Below are positions 1-7,293 of a DNA stretch of 7,332 nucleotides, one piece after another (position 1 is the stretch's first letter; every line of letters starts with the position of its first letter). The notes under the pieces are model-generated. The model worked only from the letters and a program-made list of their open reading frames with translations, had not been told where the DNA came from and searched no databases. The DNA comes from CAYJLC01 sp044426345. GTDB lineage: Bacteria > Bacillota > Clostridia > Oscillospirales > Butyricicoccaceae. Where the stretch lies: contig JAWXUP010000102.1 of NCBI GenBank assembly GCA_044426345.1, forward strand, positions 1-7,332. The letters run 5' to 3'. The translations under genes were made by a program, and so were the position numbers.

Positions 1-1
1 A

Positions 2-370
2 ACAATAGCAGTTAGATTTGCAGGTGTTGACATCGAAACAGGTTATGATAACGCGTTTAATGATATCGCAGATTCAAACTCAACTTGGGCAACAGATTAC
101 ATCTCAACTGCAGTAGCAAATAGCTGGATTAATGGTTATTCTGACGGAACATTCAGACCAGACCAAGAAATCACAAGAGCAGAATCAGTTACAATAATCA
201 ACCGTATTATGGGTCGTGTTTATGACACTGAATACATTGAAGAAAACGACGTTAACATTTTCTCAGACGTAACAACATCACACTGGGGCTACGGTGACAT
301 CATCGAAGCATCAGTAGATCATACGTATGAAGAAGATGAAGACGGTGAAATTTGGGTTTCTGTAGACTAA
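2..370 (+). CDS. C-terminal part of an SLH-domain surface protein (5' end outside the window)
   Basis: The frame is open from the first bases and ends at TAA 368-370, giving 122 codons of a longer protein. It begins with TIAVRFAG, the typical tail of one S-layer homology domain. A full SLH domain follows (about residues 17-75), with FNDIADSNSTWATDYI, then WINGYSDGTFRPDQEITRAE and a closing NRIMGR. A third, atypical SLH-like half starts at NIFSDVTTSHWGYGDIIEAS and ends in an acidic tail (EEDEDGEIW). SLH domains bind pyruvylated secondary cell-wall polymers, so this protein is probably held on the outer face of the wall. What the missing N-terminal part does cannot be told. The SLH type, with ITRAE and NRIMGR, differs from the C-TRGQ type in the next gene, so the two are not recent copies of each other. 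A terminator 40 bp after the stop separates it from the next gene. Confidence 0.9.
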   Translation, partial: TIAVRFAGVDIETGYDNAFNDIADSNSTWATDYISTAVANSWINGYSDGTFRPDQEITRAESVTIINRIMGRVYDTEYIEENDVNIFSDVTTSHWGYGDIIEASVDHTYEEDEDGEIWVSVD

Positions 371-410
371 ATAAAATTAACTAGGTGGGGATAAATTATC
401 TTCCGAAAAA

Positions 411-457
411 AGAGCCAAGTTTTATACTCGAAAGGGTAGAAACTTGGCTCTGATTTT
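411..457 (+). terminator. Rho-independent terminator of the upstream SLH gene
   Basis: A perfect 12-bp stem (AGAGCCAAGTTT at 411-422 with its complement at 440-451) continues into a shorter inner stem, TACTC/GGGTA (425-429 with 434-438, one G-U pair), capped by a GAAA tetraloop. A T-rich stretch (GATTTTATTT) follows. An A-run precedes the stem at 406-411, so the hairpin could also work on the other strand, although no gene converges on it in this window. Confidence 0.9.
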
Positions 458-562
458 ATTTAAATTAAGGATAATTATGAATACCTAAATCTTGATTTGT
501 TTTATTGTAATTTTCTGTATTCAGTTTTGTAAAATGAAATTGTAAAATTTTCGATAAATATA

Positions 563-591
563 TTGTGATATTTTGAGTTTGATAGTATAAT
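563..591 (+). promoter_or_regulatory. Sigma-A-type promoter for the large surface-protein gene
   Basis: A TTGTGA -35 box (563-568) lies exactly 17 bp upstream of a perfect TATAAT -10 box (586-591) in a very AT-rich stretch. Transcription would start near 598, leaving a leader of about 80 nt before the ATG at 677. The rest of the gene-free stretch 371-676 holds the terminator at 411-457 and AT-rich DNA from about 460 to 560 in which I see no RNA gene, riboswitch or open frame. The leader shows only weak possible pairing. Confidence 0.7.
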
Positions 592-663
592 ATATCTATC
601 TATATTTATATAAACTCGCTGAAGAAGTTGAATTTTTTAGCATTAACTTTACAAAAAAGAACT

Positions 664-669
664 AGGAGG
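664..669 (+). promoter_or_regulatory. Ribosome binding site (AGGAGG) of the large surface-protein gene
   Basis: A consensus AGGAGG lies 7 nt before the ATG at 677. This fixes the start and puts a clear signal peptide at the N-terminus. Confidence 0.9.
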
Positions 670-676
670 AAACTTA

Positions 677-2245
677 ATGAAAAAACGAATAATAAGTATG
701 CTTGTGGTGTTGTCTATGGTGCTTGCAATACTACCGACCACGGTTTTTGCCACGGATACAAATGCGTATAGGTATGAAACTTGGGACGCTGTAGCTAAGG
801 TCGCAGTTGGTGTGCTTGAAGGTGAAAGTGCGACAAATGCAGACTATACATACAGGATTAATAGTGGTGGGAAGAGAGAAGTCGCAGAAGTTTACACGGA
901 TGCTGGTTTGGCTTATCTTGCATCTTCTGTGAATACGAACGGTGTTTCACATTATGAGAAAACCGTGTATTTGATGAATGATATCGACCTTACAGGATTT
1001 TGTGAGGAGTCATGGTCACCAATTGGAACGGAGACAACACCTTTCCTTGGTAGCTTTGATGGTAATGACTATACAATCACAGGGCTTACGATTGACGGAA
1101 CTGCGAATAATCAAGGATTTTTTGGTTATATTAAAAAAGCAAATACGGAATCAACATCTATAACACCTACCATTTCTTATTTGAACTTTAAAAATGCAAC
1201 GGTTAATGGTGGTGACTACATAGGAGCAGTGGTTGGCTACGGCAATTATGTTATTTTGGATAATGTAACTGTGGACAGCACAAGTTCAATCACAGGCGTT
1301 AGTTATGTTGGTGGTCTAGTTGGATATCTCGACGAAGGTGAAATGACCTCTTGTTCTAATGACGCTGACGTTAGTGGTCAGATGTATGTGGGTGGTCTGA
1401 TAGGTTATTTCCAAATAAATGAAGCATCAGGCGCGTCAATGACATACTGTAGTAACACAGGGACAATTTCTTCATCTGCGGGATGGCAGATAGAAAATGG
1501 TGGCGGACTTGTTGGAACAGTGACTGGTTATGCGACTGTCGGAACTTTCACTATGGATTCTTGCTATAACACAGGCGAAATTAATGGGTACAATATGGCG
1601 GGTGGCTTGATTGGTAATCTGGGTAAAGAATCCAATGTGACAAACTGCTATAACACAGGTGCCGTTTCTGGGAACACGCAATTAGGTGGACTTTTCGGTA
1701 AGAGCGTTACGTTGAATATCAGCGATTGCTATAATGTAGGGTCTGTAGCAGGATATGCAAATATAGGTCCAATTATTGGAAATGCAAGTGCTACACCAAC
1801 ATCGGAAGATGTATATTATCTGGAAAGTTGCGTGACAGAGGGTACATATACAGTTGGCACATCTTCAACTGCTTTAGATATGACAGACAATACAATAATG
1901 GGTTTTGACACTGCAGATTGGACGTTTAAATCATCAGAAACTGAAGTAATCACAACCACAAATTACTATCCGTATCTAACTGCAAATGCTCAAAGTCCAT
2001 TGCTTACATTTGCATCTTTTGAAGAGGCATCGTCTTGGACAGAAGCGGCATCTATTGCTCAAACAGGCACGGATTTTGTGCAAGATGATGAAAATGAAAC
2101 GTTAGAAATATACACAGCCACAGGTTTGGCTTATTTCGCAGACGAAGTAAACAACGGCACAGACTATTCTGGATATACTATAACCTTAGAAAATGACATC
2201 AACTTGGATAGTGGTGTAGTTACAGCTTATGTTAGTGGCGGTTAG
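677..2245 (+). CDS. Exported GLUG-repeat surface protein, N-terminal half, ending at an in-frame TAG
   Basis: This frame encodes 522 residues from ATG to TAG. It opens with a Sec signal peptide: MKKR, a hydrophobic stretch to about residue 19, then a likely cut after VFA (residue 25). A first module (about 33-444) starts with an AGLAYLA and NDIDLTG entry and continues as GLUG-type repeats, with GGLVGY, GGLIGY, GGGLVG, GGLIGN and GGLFGK each followed by a Cys-Ser/Tyr-Asn step (SCYNTG, NCYNTG, DCYNVG). GLUG repeats are known from extracellular, probably beta-helical adhesin-like proteins. A second module opens at about residue 445 and is cut by the TAG only 78 residues in, just after NDINLDSG, so the stop is not at a domain boundary. 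The same frame continues without a gap in the next entry. Read alone, this product would be secreted but has no visible wall anchor. I regard it as the first quarter of one protein. The binding target is unknown. Confidence 0.85.
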   Translation: MKKRIISMLVVLSMVLAILPTTVFATDTNAYRYETWDAVAKVAVGVLEGESATNADYTYRINSGGKREVAEVYTDAGLAYLASSVNTNGVSHYEKTVYLMNDIDLTGFCEESWSPIGTETTPFLGSFDGNDYTITGLTIDGTANNQGFFGYIKKANTESTSITPTISYLNFKNATVNGGDYIGAVVGYGNYVILDNVTVDSTSSITGVSYVGGLVGYLDEGEMTSCSNDADVSGQMYVGGLIGYFQINEASGASMTYCSNTGTISSSAGWQIENGGGLVGTVTGYATVGTFTMDSCYNTGEINGYNMAGGLIGNLGKESNVTNCYNTGAVSGNTQLGGLFGKSVTLNISDCYNVGSVAGYANIGPIIGNASATPTSEDVYYLESCVTEGTYTVGTSSTALDMTDNTIMGFDTADWTFKSSETEVITTTNYYPYLTANAQSPLLTFASFEEASSWTEAASIAQTGTDFVQDDENETLEIYTATGLAYFADEVNNGTDYSGYTITLENDINLDSGVVTAYVSGG

Positions 2246-3793
2246 GTGAACTGGATTGTTATCGGTTCTGCTGAAATTTTTAGTGGCGACTTTGACGGTC
2301 AAGGACATACAGTTAGCGGAGTTTATATTAATGACCCTTCAGCAATAAGACAAGGTCTTTTTGGATATATTGATAATGCTACAGTGAAAAATGTAGGCAT
2401 TGTGGATTCTTCTATCAATGCAAAATCTAACGTAGGTGCTGTTGTGGGTTATGCTTCTGGTGGAAGTAAGGTTGAGAACTGTTATAACACTAGCGATGTG
2501 TTTGGTAACTATGTTGGTGGTATCGCGGGAAGTTTATCTAGTGGTAGCACAATCGAAAAATGTTACAACACAGGCACTGTTAGTGGTGGAAGTGGTGCTG
2601 ATAGCGCCGGTGGTATAGTGAGTAGTTCTGGTGGAACCGTGAAAAACTGCTACAATACAGGCACTGTTTCAGGTGCTACAAATTCCGGTGGTATTGTGGG
2701 AGATGGTTCAGGAAGTGTGGAATATTGTTACAATATTGGCACTGTAACAGATGGTCAACCTATAGCGAGTTCAACGAATACAACGGTTACAAGCAGTTAT
2801 TACAATTCTGAACAGTTTACAGGAACTTACGACGGAACACCTCTAACTACAGCTCAAATGACAGGTTTCCGTGCAAGTAACAATATGAGTGGCTTTGGCA
2901 GTGATGTTTGGGTATTTACAGCTGATGGAGATATTGGACAAGGAAGTACAACGGTTTACTATCCAACATTAAAAGATAATCTGCAAAGTCCTGCACCGTC
3001 TGGTTATACAAGTGACCTTTCAACTTGGGCAAGTTGGGAAGTGGCGGCAGATAAAGCAGTACAAGACACGGACTATGTTTTAGATGATACAGGAAAAACC
3101 ATAACAATCTACACAGCCTACGGAATGGCTTGGTTTGCTGATAAGGTAAATTCTGAAAGTTACAATTCTTATACTGTAGACCTAGCAAATGACATCGACC
3201 TTCGTGCAGCGAACGTAGAAGGCTACAACGAAACAACGATTATTGCAAGCGACTACATAGGTGATAACAGCTGGACAGCTATTGGTAGTAATGGAAATAG
3301 CACTGCTTTTAAGGGTACATTTAACGGTAATGGCCACACGGTATCTGGTGTTTATATTAATATAAGTAGCGGTTACCAAGGTTTGTTCGGAAATGTTTCT
3401 GATGCTACAATCAAAAACATAACAGTAAGTGGTTCTATCAGTGGTGGGCAATATGTAGGTGGTATTGTAGGGCGTGCAGATTCAAGCACTATATTTAATG
3501 CTACTAACTTAGCAACTGTTGTTAGCACATACAATGATACAGGTAATGCAATGGTAGGTGGTATTGTTGGTAGATTGATGATTAGTGGTACAGTGATTAA
3601 TTGTGCAAACTTTGGTGATGTAACTGCCACTGACGGAAAATATGTAGGTGGCGTGGTTGGTGAATTGAATGTATCAACTATCACAAATAGTTATAACGCT
3701 GGTAAAGTAACAGGTAAAGAGGCTGTAGGTGGTGTTGTTGGGTTTGAAGAACAACCAAGTGCCTCAACTATTCAGCAATGTTACAACGTTGGA
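1562..3793 (+). repeat. Family of CYNTG-coding units in the GLUG modules
   Basis: Near-identical short units coding for Cys-Tyr-Asn plus two residues recur in frame at 1562, 1648, 1729, 2483, 2563, 2649, 2728 and 3779. An example is TGCTATAACACAGG at 1562 and 1648. They are commonly 80 to 90 bp apart within a module, each next to a GG(L/I/V)VG turn. The pattern fits one coil of a beta-helix per unit. The shared DNA could support recombination between units and thus length variation. The span given runs from the first to the last clear copy and is not continuous repeat. Confidence 0.75.
2243..2245 (+). other. In-frame TAG inside one large open frame: nonsense mutation, recoding or readthrough site
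   Basis: The codons before and after the TAG are in the same frame, and both sides belong to one GLUG module. The entry strand NDINLDSG lies before it and NWIVIGS plus GDFDGQGHTVSGVYIN after it, matching the third module, where NDIDL leads to SWTAIGS and GTFNGNGHTVSGVYIN with no stop between. The composite from 677 to 7066 has 2129 codons and only this one internal stop. The other two complete stops in the window are TAA. The aligned position is a variable loop. Nonsense mutation, assembly error, amber suppression or recoding and re-initiation cannot be told apart from the sequence alone. Confidence 0.85.
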
Positions 3794-6700
3794 GACGTAA
3801 TTGGTACTACTAACGTTGGTGGTGTGGTAGGGTATATTTACAACACTAACCTAACCGATGTTTATAATGCTGGTACTGTTAGTGGTACTACTAATGGTAC
3901 TACTAATGTAGGTGGTATCGTTGGGAAAGTGGAAGGTAATAATAGTATTACCAACGGTTACTACAACGAAGGAACAGCGAGTACAGCAGTTGGTTATGGC
4001 ACGAGTTATTCGGGAACTCCAATCGCTCTTACCTTAGATAAAATGACAGGTACAACAGAAGACGGAAACGAAATGACATTCACTTCTGAGAACTGGACAT
4101 ACACAGCAAACGTTCCATCTAGCGATAGCACAATATATTACTATCCAATTATTATTAGCAACGCACAAGACCCAGTCCCAAGCGAAACCAAAAAGACAGC
4201 TTTCGTGTATGTTGATTTGGAAGACTGGACATATGGCGAAGAACCAAATGCGCCAGAAACAATTATCATAAGTGACCAAGAATTAATTGCAATCACATAC
4301 TACACTGACGAAAATTGCGAAAATTCAATGGATGCTCCTACTGAAACTACCGATGCAGGAACATACTATGTAAAAGCTTATATAGCGGGAACTGAAGAGT
4401 ATACATCTGCAACGAGCGTTAGTTCATTCACGATTGAAAAATGCGTTCCAACTTTTACAGCTACGATAGATGAATCAGCAATATATGGTGAGTTTGCTAA
4501 TATTAGCGTAACAGCTACAGCAGTTGGTACATTAGAAATTTCGGATTCGGTGACATTCTACACAACAAACGGTGAACAAACAGTGGATTTAGGATATAGT
4601 TCTGTTGTAATTAATGATGATAGTACAAGCACAGCAAATTTAAAATTTGATACTAAAGTATTACCGATAGGCACAAGCTATATTTATGTAAAATATACAG
4701 CATCAAATAAAAATGTTGCAACCACAACGAGTAGCAGTCTTGGAGGATTTACACTAACTCCTAAGCCTATCACAGCAAGCGTAGTTGGTGAAATCACGAA
4801 AGAATACGATGGAACTAACACTGCAAGCGTTGAATTATACATTGAAAGTGCATATTTAGTTAACAGCACAGATGATATTTCTATCACAGCAACTGCAACT
4901 TACGCAACTGTAGACGTTGCAGACGGAATTGCTATTTCATTTACTGATGAAGGTATTGTAAGTGGTGCAAGGAGTGATTACTACAGCGTTTCATTACCAG
5001 AAAATGTGACAGGTTCAATCACAAAAACCGAATATGAGGACAACACTCAATTTACAAGCAATGCGAAATATGGCAACACTGCAAGCGTTGATATGTCAGC
5101 GTGGGCAACTATGACAGGCACTTCGCTTGGTGACATTTACGTGATTGACAGCGACACTGTTTTGGTAGCTGGTAGCTATGAAATTTCGAATGATACTATG
5201 TATTTTGAAACAATCAACGATGTAAACAACGTAGGAAAAACTGCAACGCTAATAGTTCCGGTTTATACTCAAAATTATTTTGATTTTGCTCTAGAATTTA
5301 TAATTAACATTACTGCAAAAGATGTTCCAGTGCTAACTGTTGAAGATATTTCGAAAATCTATAACGGTCAAGCGATTACAGACGAGGAAATTGTTGGTAC
5401 AGCTAAGGTGGACGATGTGGAAATTGACGGTACGTGGGCATTTGAAGGCGATACACTGAAAAATGTTAGCGATACTGGTTCGCATACAGTGATTTTCACA
5501 CCAGAAGACACCTCTATGTATTCAGAAAACTCAACTAGTATCAACATTTATATCACACCATACGAAATTACATTAAGCGTTGATGATTTAAGTGCGTATG
5601 AAAATGATACCGAACCAACTTACACATATACTCAATCTTCGGAATTATTCGAAGGCGATAGTTGGATTACAGAGCCTACAATTCATAATTCTGCAGTAGA
5701 TATGTCAACAGAAGGCACTTATACATTGACAATTAGTGCCGATGCAGGCGAAAACTATTCAATAATCACCGAAGATGGTACTTTGACTATCGCAACAGAA
5801 GATTCAGAAGAACCAGATGATTCAGACGATTCAGATGATTCTAATGGTTCGGGTAGCTCTAGTAGTTCTAGTAGCTCAACAACTACAACAACAACTACAA
5901 CTACTAACGATGATGGTTCAGTAACATCAACTACAGCGTCAACATCAACTACTTCTGGTACTACTGTAACAGTGACTGTTAGCGATGAAGATATGCAAAC
6001 AGCTATCGAAAACGCAATGGAATCTGACCAAGGAAATGGTGTTTACGTAGAAATCGCAGTGACAACTAAGTCGGATTCTGATACGGTTGAGGCTACATTC
6101 TCGGCTGATGTTGCACAAACTTTAGCAAATTCAGACGTAGATGCACTAGTGGTTACTTCAGACCTTGCGAAAATAACAATTCCTAGTGGAGCATTGAGTT
6201 CAATAGCAAGCCAAGTCGATGGTGGAGATATCACTATCGTGGTGGAACACGTTGACGTAAATGCTTTAACAGATGCACAACAAATTATAATTGGCGACAA
6301 TTTAGTAGTTGATTTAACCGTTACATCTGGCGATAAAATTATTTCAAGCTTTGGAACACACGAAATCATCGTTACATTGCCTTACGAATTAAAAGACGGT
6401 GAAGATGCTGAAAATATCGTAGTTTGGTATGTTGCCGATGACGGTGCAATTACGGTATTGCATACTGTGTATAGTGTAGAAACTGGCACTGCAACTTTTG
6501 TTACAGACCACTTCTCGGTATATACTGTTGTACACGACATCAACCAATTTACAGATGTTGAACCTAATGCATATTATTACAATGCAGTTATTTGGGCTAT
6601 AGAAAATGCAATAACAAAAGGAGTAAGCGACACTACTTTTGGTTCGGAAACAAATTGCACACGTGCTCAAGCTGTTACATTGCTATGGAAAGCTTATGGT

Positions 6701-7066
6701 AGTCCTGTTGTGAATTTCATAAATCCATTTACTGACGTAGATGCTGATAGTTATTACTATGAGGCAGTACTTTGGGCAGTGAGCGAAGGTATTACATCTG
6801 GCACTAGCGATACAATGTTTAGTCCTGAAGAAGAATGTACTCGAGGACAAATTGTGACATTCCTATATCGTGCCTCTGGAGAAACTACGGTAGTAACTGA
6901 CACTGCATTTACAGATGTAGATGCTGATAGTTATTGTTATGAGGCAGTACTTTGGGCAGTAAGCGAAGGCATTACAAATGGTACTAGTGACACAACATTT
7001 AGTCCTGACGAAGAATGTACACGTGGACAAATTGTGACTTTATTGTACAGAAATATGGCAGAATAA
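2246..7066 (+). CDS. Giant GLUG / Ig-like / SLH surface protein, C-terminal part after the TAG
   Basis: This 1606-codon frame continues the preceding one and ends at TAA. Numbered along the composite, it holds the rest of GLUG module 2 (524 to about 780), a third full module (about 784-1170, from TWASWEVAADKA), then Ig-like domains. These include an MBG-like segment (TTDAGTYYVKAY), a YDG-like domain (ITKEYDGTNTASV, near 1374) and an MBG-like repeat ending NYSIITEDGTLTI. An Asp/Ser/Thr linker (1709-1743) and a beta-rich domain ending TDHFSVY follow. Three SLH domains start near 1958, 2018 and 2078, with CTRAQ, CTRGQ and CTRGQ motifs. The SLH triplet should fix the protein to the wall polymer, with the rest as stalk and display region. 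If translated alone it must start at GTG 2246, directly after the stop, with only a weak GGCGG (2237-2241) upstream. The first in-frame ATG is at 2858, and no signal peptide is visible. An independent gene is therefore unlikely. Apart from the TAG there is no sign of decay. Confidence 0.85.
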   Translation: MNWIVIGSAEIFSGDFDGQGHTVSGVYINDPSAIRQGLFGYIDNATVKNVGIVDSSINAKSNVGAVVGYASGGSKVENCYNTSDVFGNYVGGIAGSLSSGSTIEKCYNTGTVSGGSGADSAGGIVSSSGGTVKNCYNTGTVSGATNSGGIVGDGSGSVEYCYNIGTVTDGQPIASSTNTTVTSSYYNSEQFTGTYDGTPLTTAQMTGFRASNNMSGFGSDVWVFTADGDIGQGSTTVYYPTLKDNLQSPAPSGYTSDLSTWASWEVAADKAVQDTDYVLDDTGKTITIYTAYGMAWFADKVNSESYNSYTVDLANDIDLRAANVEGYNETTIIASDYIGDNSWTAIGSNGNSTAFKGTFNGNGHTVSGVYINISSGYQGLFGNVSDATIKNITVSGSISGGQYVGGIVGRADSSTIFNATNLATVVSTYNDTGNAMVGGIVGRLMISGTVINCANFGDVTATDGKYVGGVVGELNVSTITNSYNAGKVTGKEAVGGVVGFEEQPSASTIQQCYNVGDVIGTTNVGGVVGYIYNTNLTDVYNAGTVSGTTNGTTNVGGIVGKVEGNNSITNGYYNEGTASTAVGYGTSYSGTPIALTLDKMTGTTEDGNEMTFTSENWTYTANVPSSDSTIYYYPIIISNAQDPVPSETKKTAFVYVDLEDWTYGEEPNAPETIIISDQELIAITYYTDENCENSMDAPTETTDAGTYYVKAYIAGTEEYTSATSVSSFTIEKCVPTFTATIDESAIYGEFANISVTATAVGTLEISDSVTFYTTNGEQTVDLGYSSVVINDDSTSTANLKFDTKVLPIGTSYIYVKYTASNKNVATTTSSSLGGFTLTPKPITASVVGEITKEYDGTNTASVELYIESAYLVNSTDDISITATATYATVDVADGIAISFTDEGIVSGARSDYYSVSLPENVTGSITKTEYEDNTQFTSNAKYGNTASVDMSAWATMTGTSLGDIYVIDSDTVLVAGSYEISNDTMYFETINDVNNVGKTATLIVPVYTQNYFDFALEFIINITAKDVPVLTVEDISKIYNGQAITDEEIVGTAKVDDVEIDGTWAFEGDTLKNVSDTGSHTVIFTPEDTSMYSENSTSINIYITPYEITLSVDDLSAYENDTEPTYTYTQSSELFEGDSWITEPTIHNSAVDMSTEGTYTLTISADAGENYSIITEDGTLTIATEDSEEPDDSDDSDDSNGSGSSSSSSSSTTTTTTTTTNDDGSVTSTTASTSTTSGTTVTVTVSDEDMQTAIENAMESDQGNGVYVEIAVTTKSDSDTVEATFSADVAQTLANSDVDALVVTSDLAKITIPSGALSSIASQVDGGDITIVVEHVDVNALTDAQQIIIGDNLVVDLTVTSGDKIISSFGTHEIIVTLPYELKDGEDAENIVVWYVADDGAITVLHTVYSVETGTATFVTDHFSVYTVVHDINQFTDVEPNAYYYNAVIWAIENAITKGVSDTTFGSETNCTRAQAVTLLWKAYGSPVVNFINPFTDVDADSYYYEAVLWAVSEGITSGTSDTMFSPEEECTRGQIVTFLYRASGETTVVTDTAFTDVDADSYCYEAVLWAVSEGITNGTSDTTFSPDEECTRGQIVTLLYRNMAE
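3884..3907 (+). repeat. Perfect 12-bp tandem duplication in GLUG module 3
   Basis: GGTACTACTAAT occurs twice in direct succession (3884-3895 and 3896-3907), coding for GTTN twice. A related GGTACTACTAAC stands at 3803-3814. It adds four residues to a loop and keeps the frame, which suggests recent slippage. Confidence 0.85.
5801..5905 (+). repeat. Low-complexity Asp/Ser/Thr linker
   Basis: The DNA consists of simple runs: GAT-TCA type units (5801-5845), AGT/TCT units (about 5855-5878) and ACA/ACT units (5879-5905). They code for an acidic Asp-Ser stretch, then eight serines, then nine threonines. Such linkers usually act as flexible, possibly glycosylated spacers between a surface module and its wall anchor. 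Serine and threonine codons are mixed within the runs, which limits slippage. Confidence 0.85.
6728..7050 (+). repeat. 180-bp tandem duplication: SLH domains 2 and 3
   Basis: Segments 6728-6870 and 6908-7050 align without gaps, with 121 of 143 bases identical by hand count. They include an unbroken match of 23 bp (TATGAGGC to GGGCAGT). Both code for an SLH domain starting FTDVDADSY and continuing EAVLWAVSEGIT, then EECTRGQIVT. The first SLH domain (from 6548) is more diverged (FTDVEPNAYYYNAVIWA, CTRAQ). The triplet therefore seems to have reached three copies, or to have been homogenised, by a fairly recent copy of one domain. Confidence 0.9.
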
Positions 7067-7084
7067 ATTATATTAATAAAAGTG

Positions 7085-7119
7085 AAAGCGAGACGGTAGT
7101 AATACGGTCTCGCTTTTTT
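7085..7119 (+). terminator. Rho-independent terminator of the giant surface-protein gene
   Basis: A perfect 10-bp stem (AAAGCGAGAC at 7085-7094 with GTCTCGCTTT at 7107-7116) with a 12-nt loop ends in a run of six T (7114-7119). It starts 18 bp after the TAA. Confidence 0.92.
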
Positions 7120-7142
7120 ATACTTTGACAAAGTATAAAAAA
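7114..7142. terminator. Second, overlapping perfect inverted repeat (backup or reverse-strand terminator)
   Basis: TTTTTTATACTTT (7114-7126) and its exact complement (7130-7142) enclose the 3-nt loop GAC. The left arm is the T-tract of the terminator before it, so the two hairpins compete for the same bases. The A/T-only ends make it a possible terminator from either side, but it has very few G-C pairs. Confidence 0.55.
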
Positions 7143-7204
7143 GATAGCACGAGTGGTAAGTGGAAAGTAACCGTCAACTCACGCCCCGTCTTGCGCAACT
7201 TCAC
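7143..7204. other. Short gene-free segment of unknown function
   Basis: About 60 bp, noticeably richer in G and C than the flanking DNA. I see no convincing hairpin, promoter or open frame in it. It lies between the terminators and the pentamer array and may belong to the regulatory region of the next gene. Confidence 0.4.
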
Positions 7205-7291
7205 ATAGTATGAGAAACTATCATATAGTACACGATAGTGTCATGGACTATGATGTAGTTCATTGCACTATCTCATAGTCTAAGGAACTAC
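7205..7291. repeat. Array of nine ATAGT/ACTAT pentamers with helical-turn spacing
   Basis: ATAGT (or GTAGT) stands at 7205, 7225, 7235, 7255 and 7275. Its complement ACTAT (or ACTAC) stands at 7217, 7247, 7267 and 7287. Steps between starts are 12, 8, 10, 12, 8, 12, 8 and 12 bp, on average just over 10 bp, and orientation alternates except at the third and fourth units. This yields dyads of the form ACTAT-N3-ATAGT (7217-7229, 7247-7259, 7267-7279) interleaved with ATAGT-N7-ACTAT (7205-7221, 7235-7251, 7255-7271, 7275-7291). It ends 2 bp before the ribosome binding site of the next gene. It could be a multi-site operator or partition-type site in DNA, or a run of small hairpins in the leader RNA. 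Confidence 0.8.
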
Positions 7292-7293
7292 AT

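Noticed and set aside
478..524. TGAATAC and GTATTCA as a 7-bp inverted repeat
   Set aside because: The loop is 33 nt and very AT-rich. Such a pair is expected by chance.
2247..2267. GAACT pairing with GGTTC just after the TAG as a readthrough-stimulating hairpin
   Set aside because: Only five pairs including one G-U, with an 11-nt loop, so too weak to count as evidence for recoding.
2232..2288. TTAGTGGCG repeated on both sides of the TAG (2232-2240 and 2280-2288), as a possible deletion or insertion scar
   Set aside because: The copies are in frame and code for Ser-Gly in a Ser/Gly-rich protein, so shared codons explain them.
6043..6369. Open frame of 108 codons on the minus strand
   Set aside because: It lies wholly opposite the well-supported surface-protein frame, has no ribosome binding site noted and no recognisable domain. 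Other minus-strand frames under 677-7066 are treated the same way.
7125..7130. Perfect TTGACA as a -35 box for the last gene
   Set aside because: It lies in the loop and arm of the inverted repeat 7114-7142, and no -10 box is found 16 to 18 bp downstream.
7160..7200. On the minus strand, GGGGCGTGAGTTGA recalls the end of some type I-C CRISPR repeats
   Set aside because: There is only one copy, the stem-forming left half is missing, and there is no spacer-repeat pattern.
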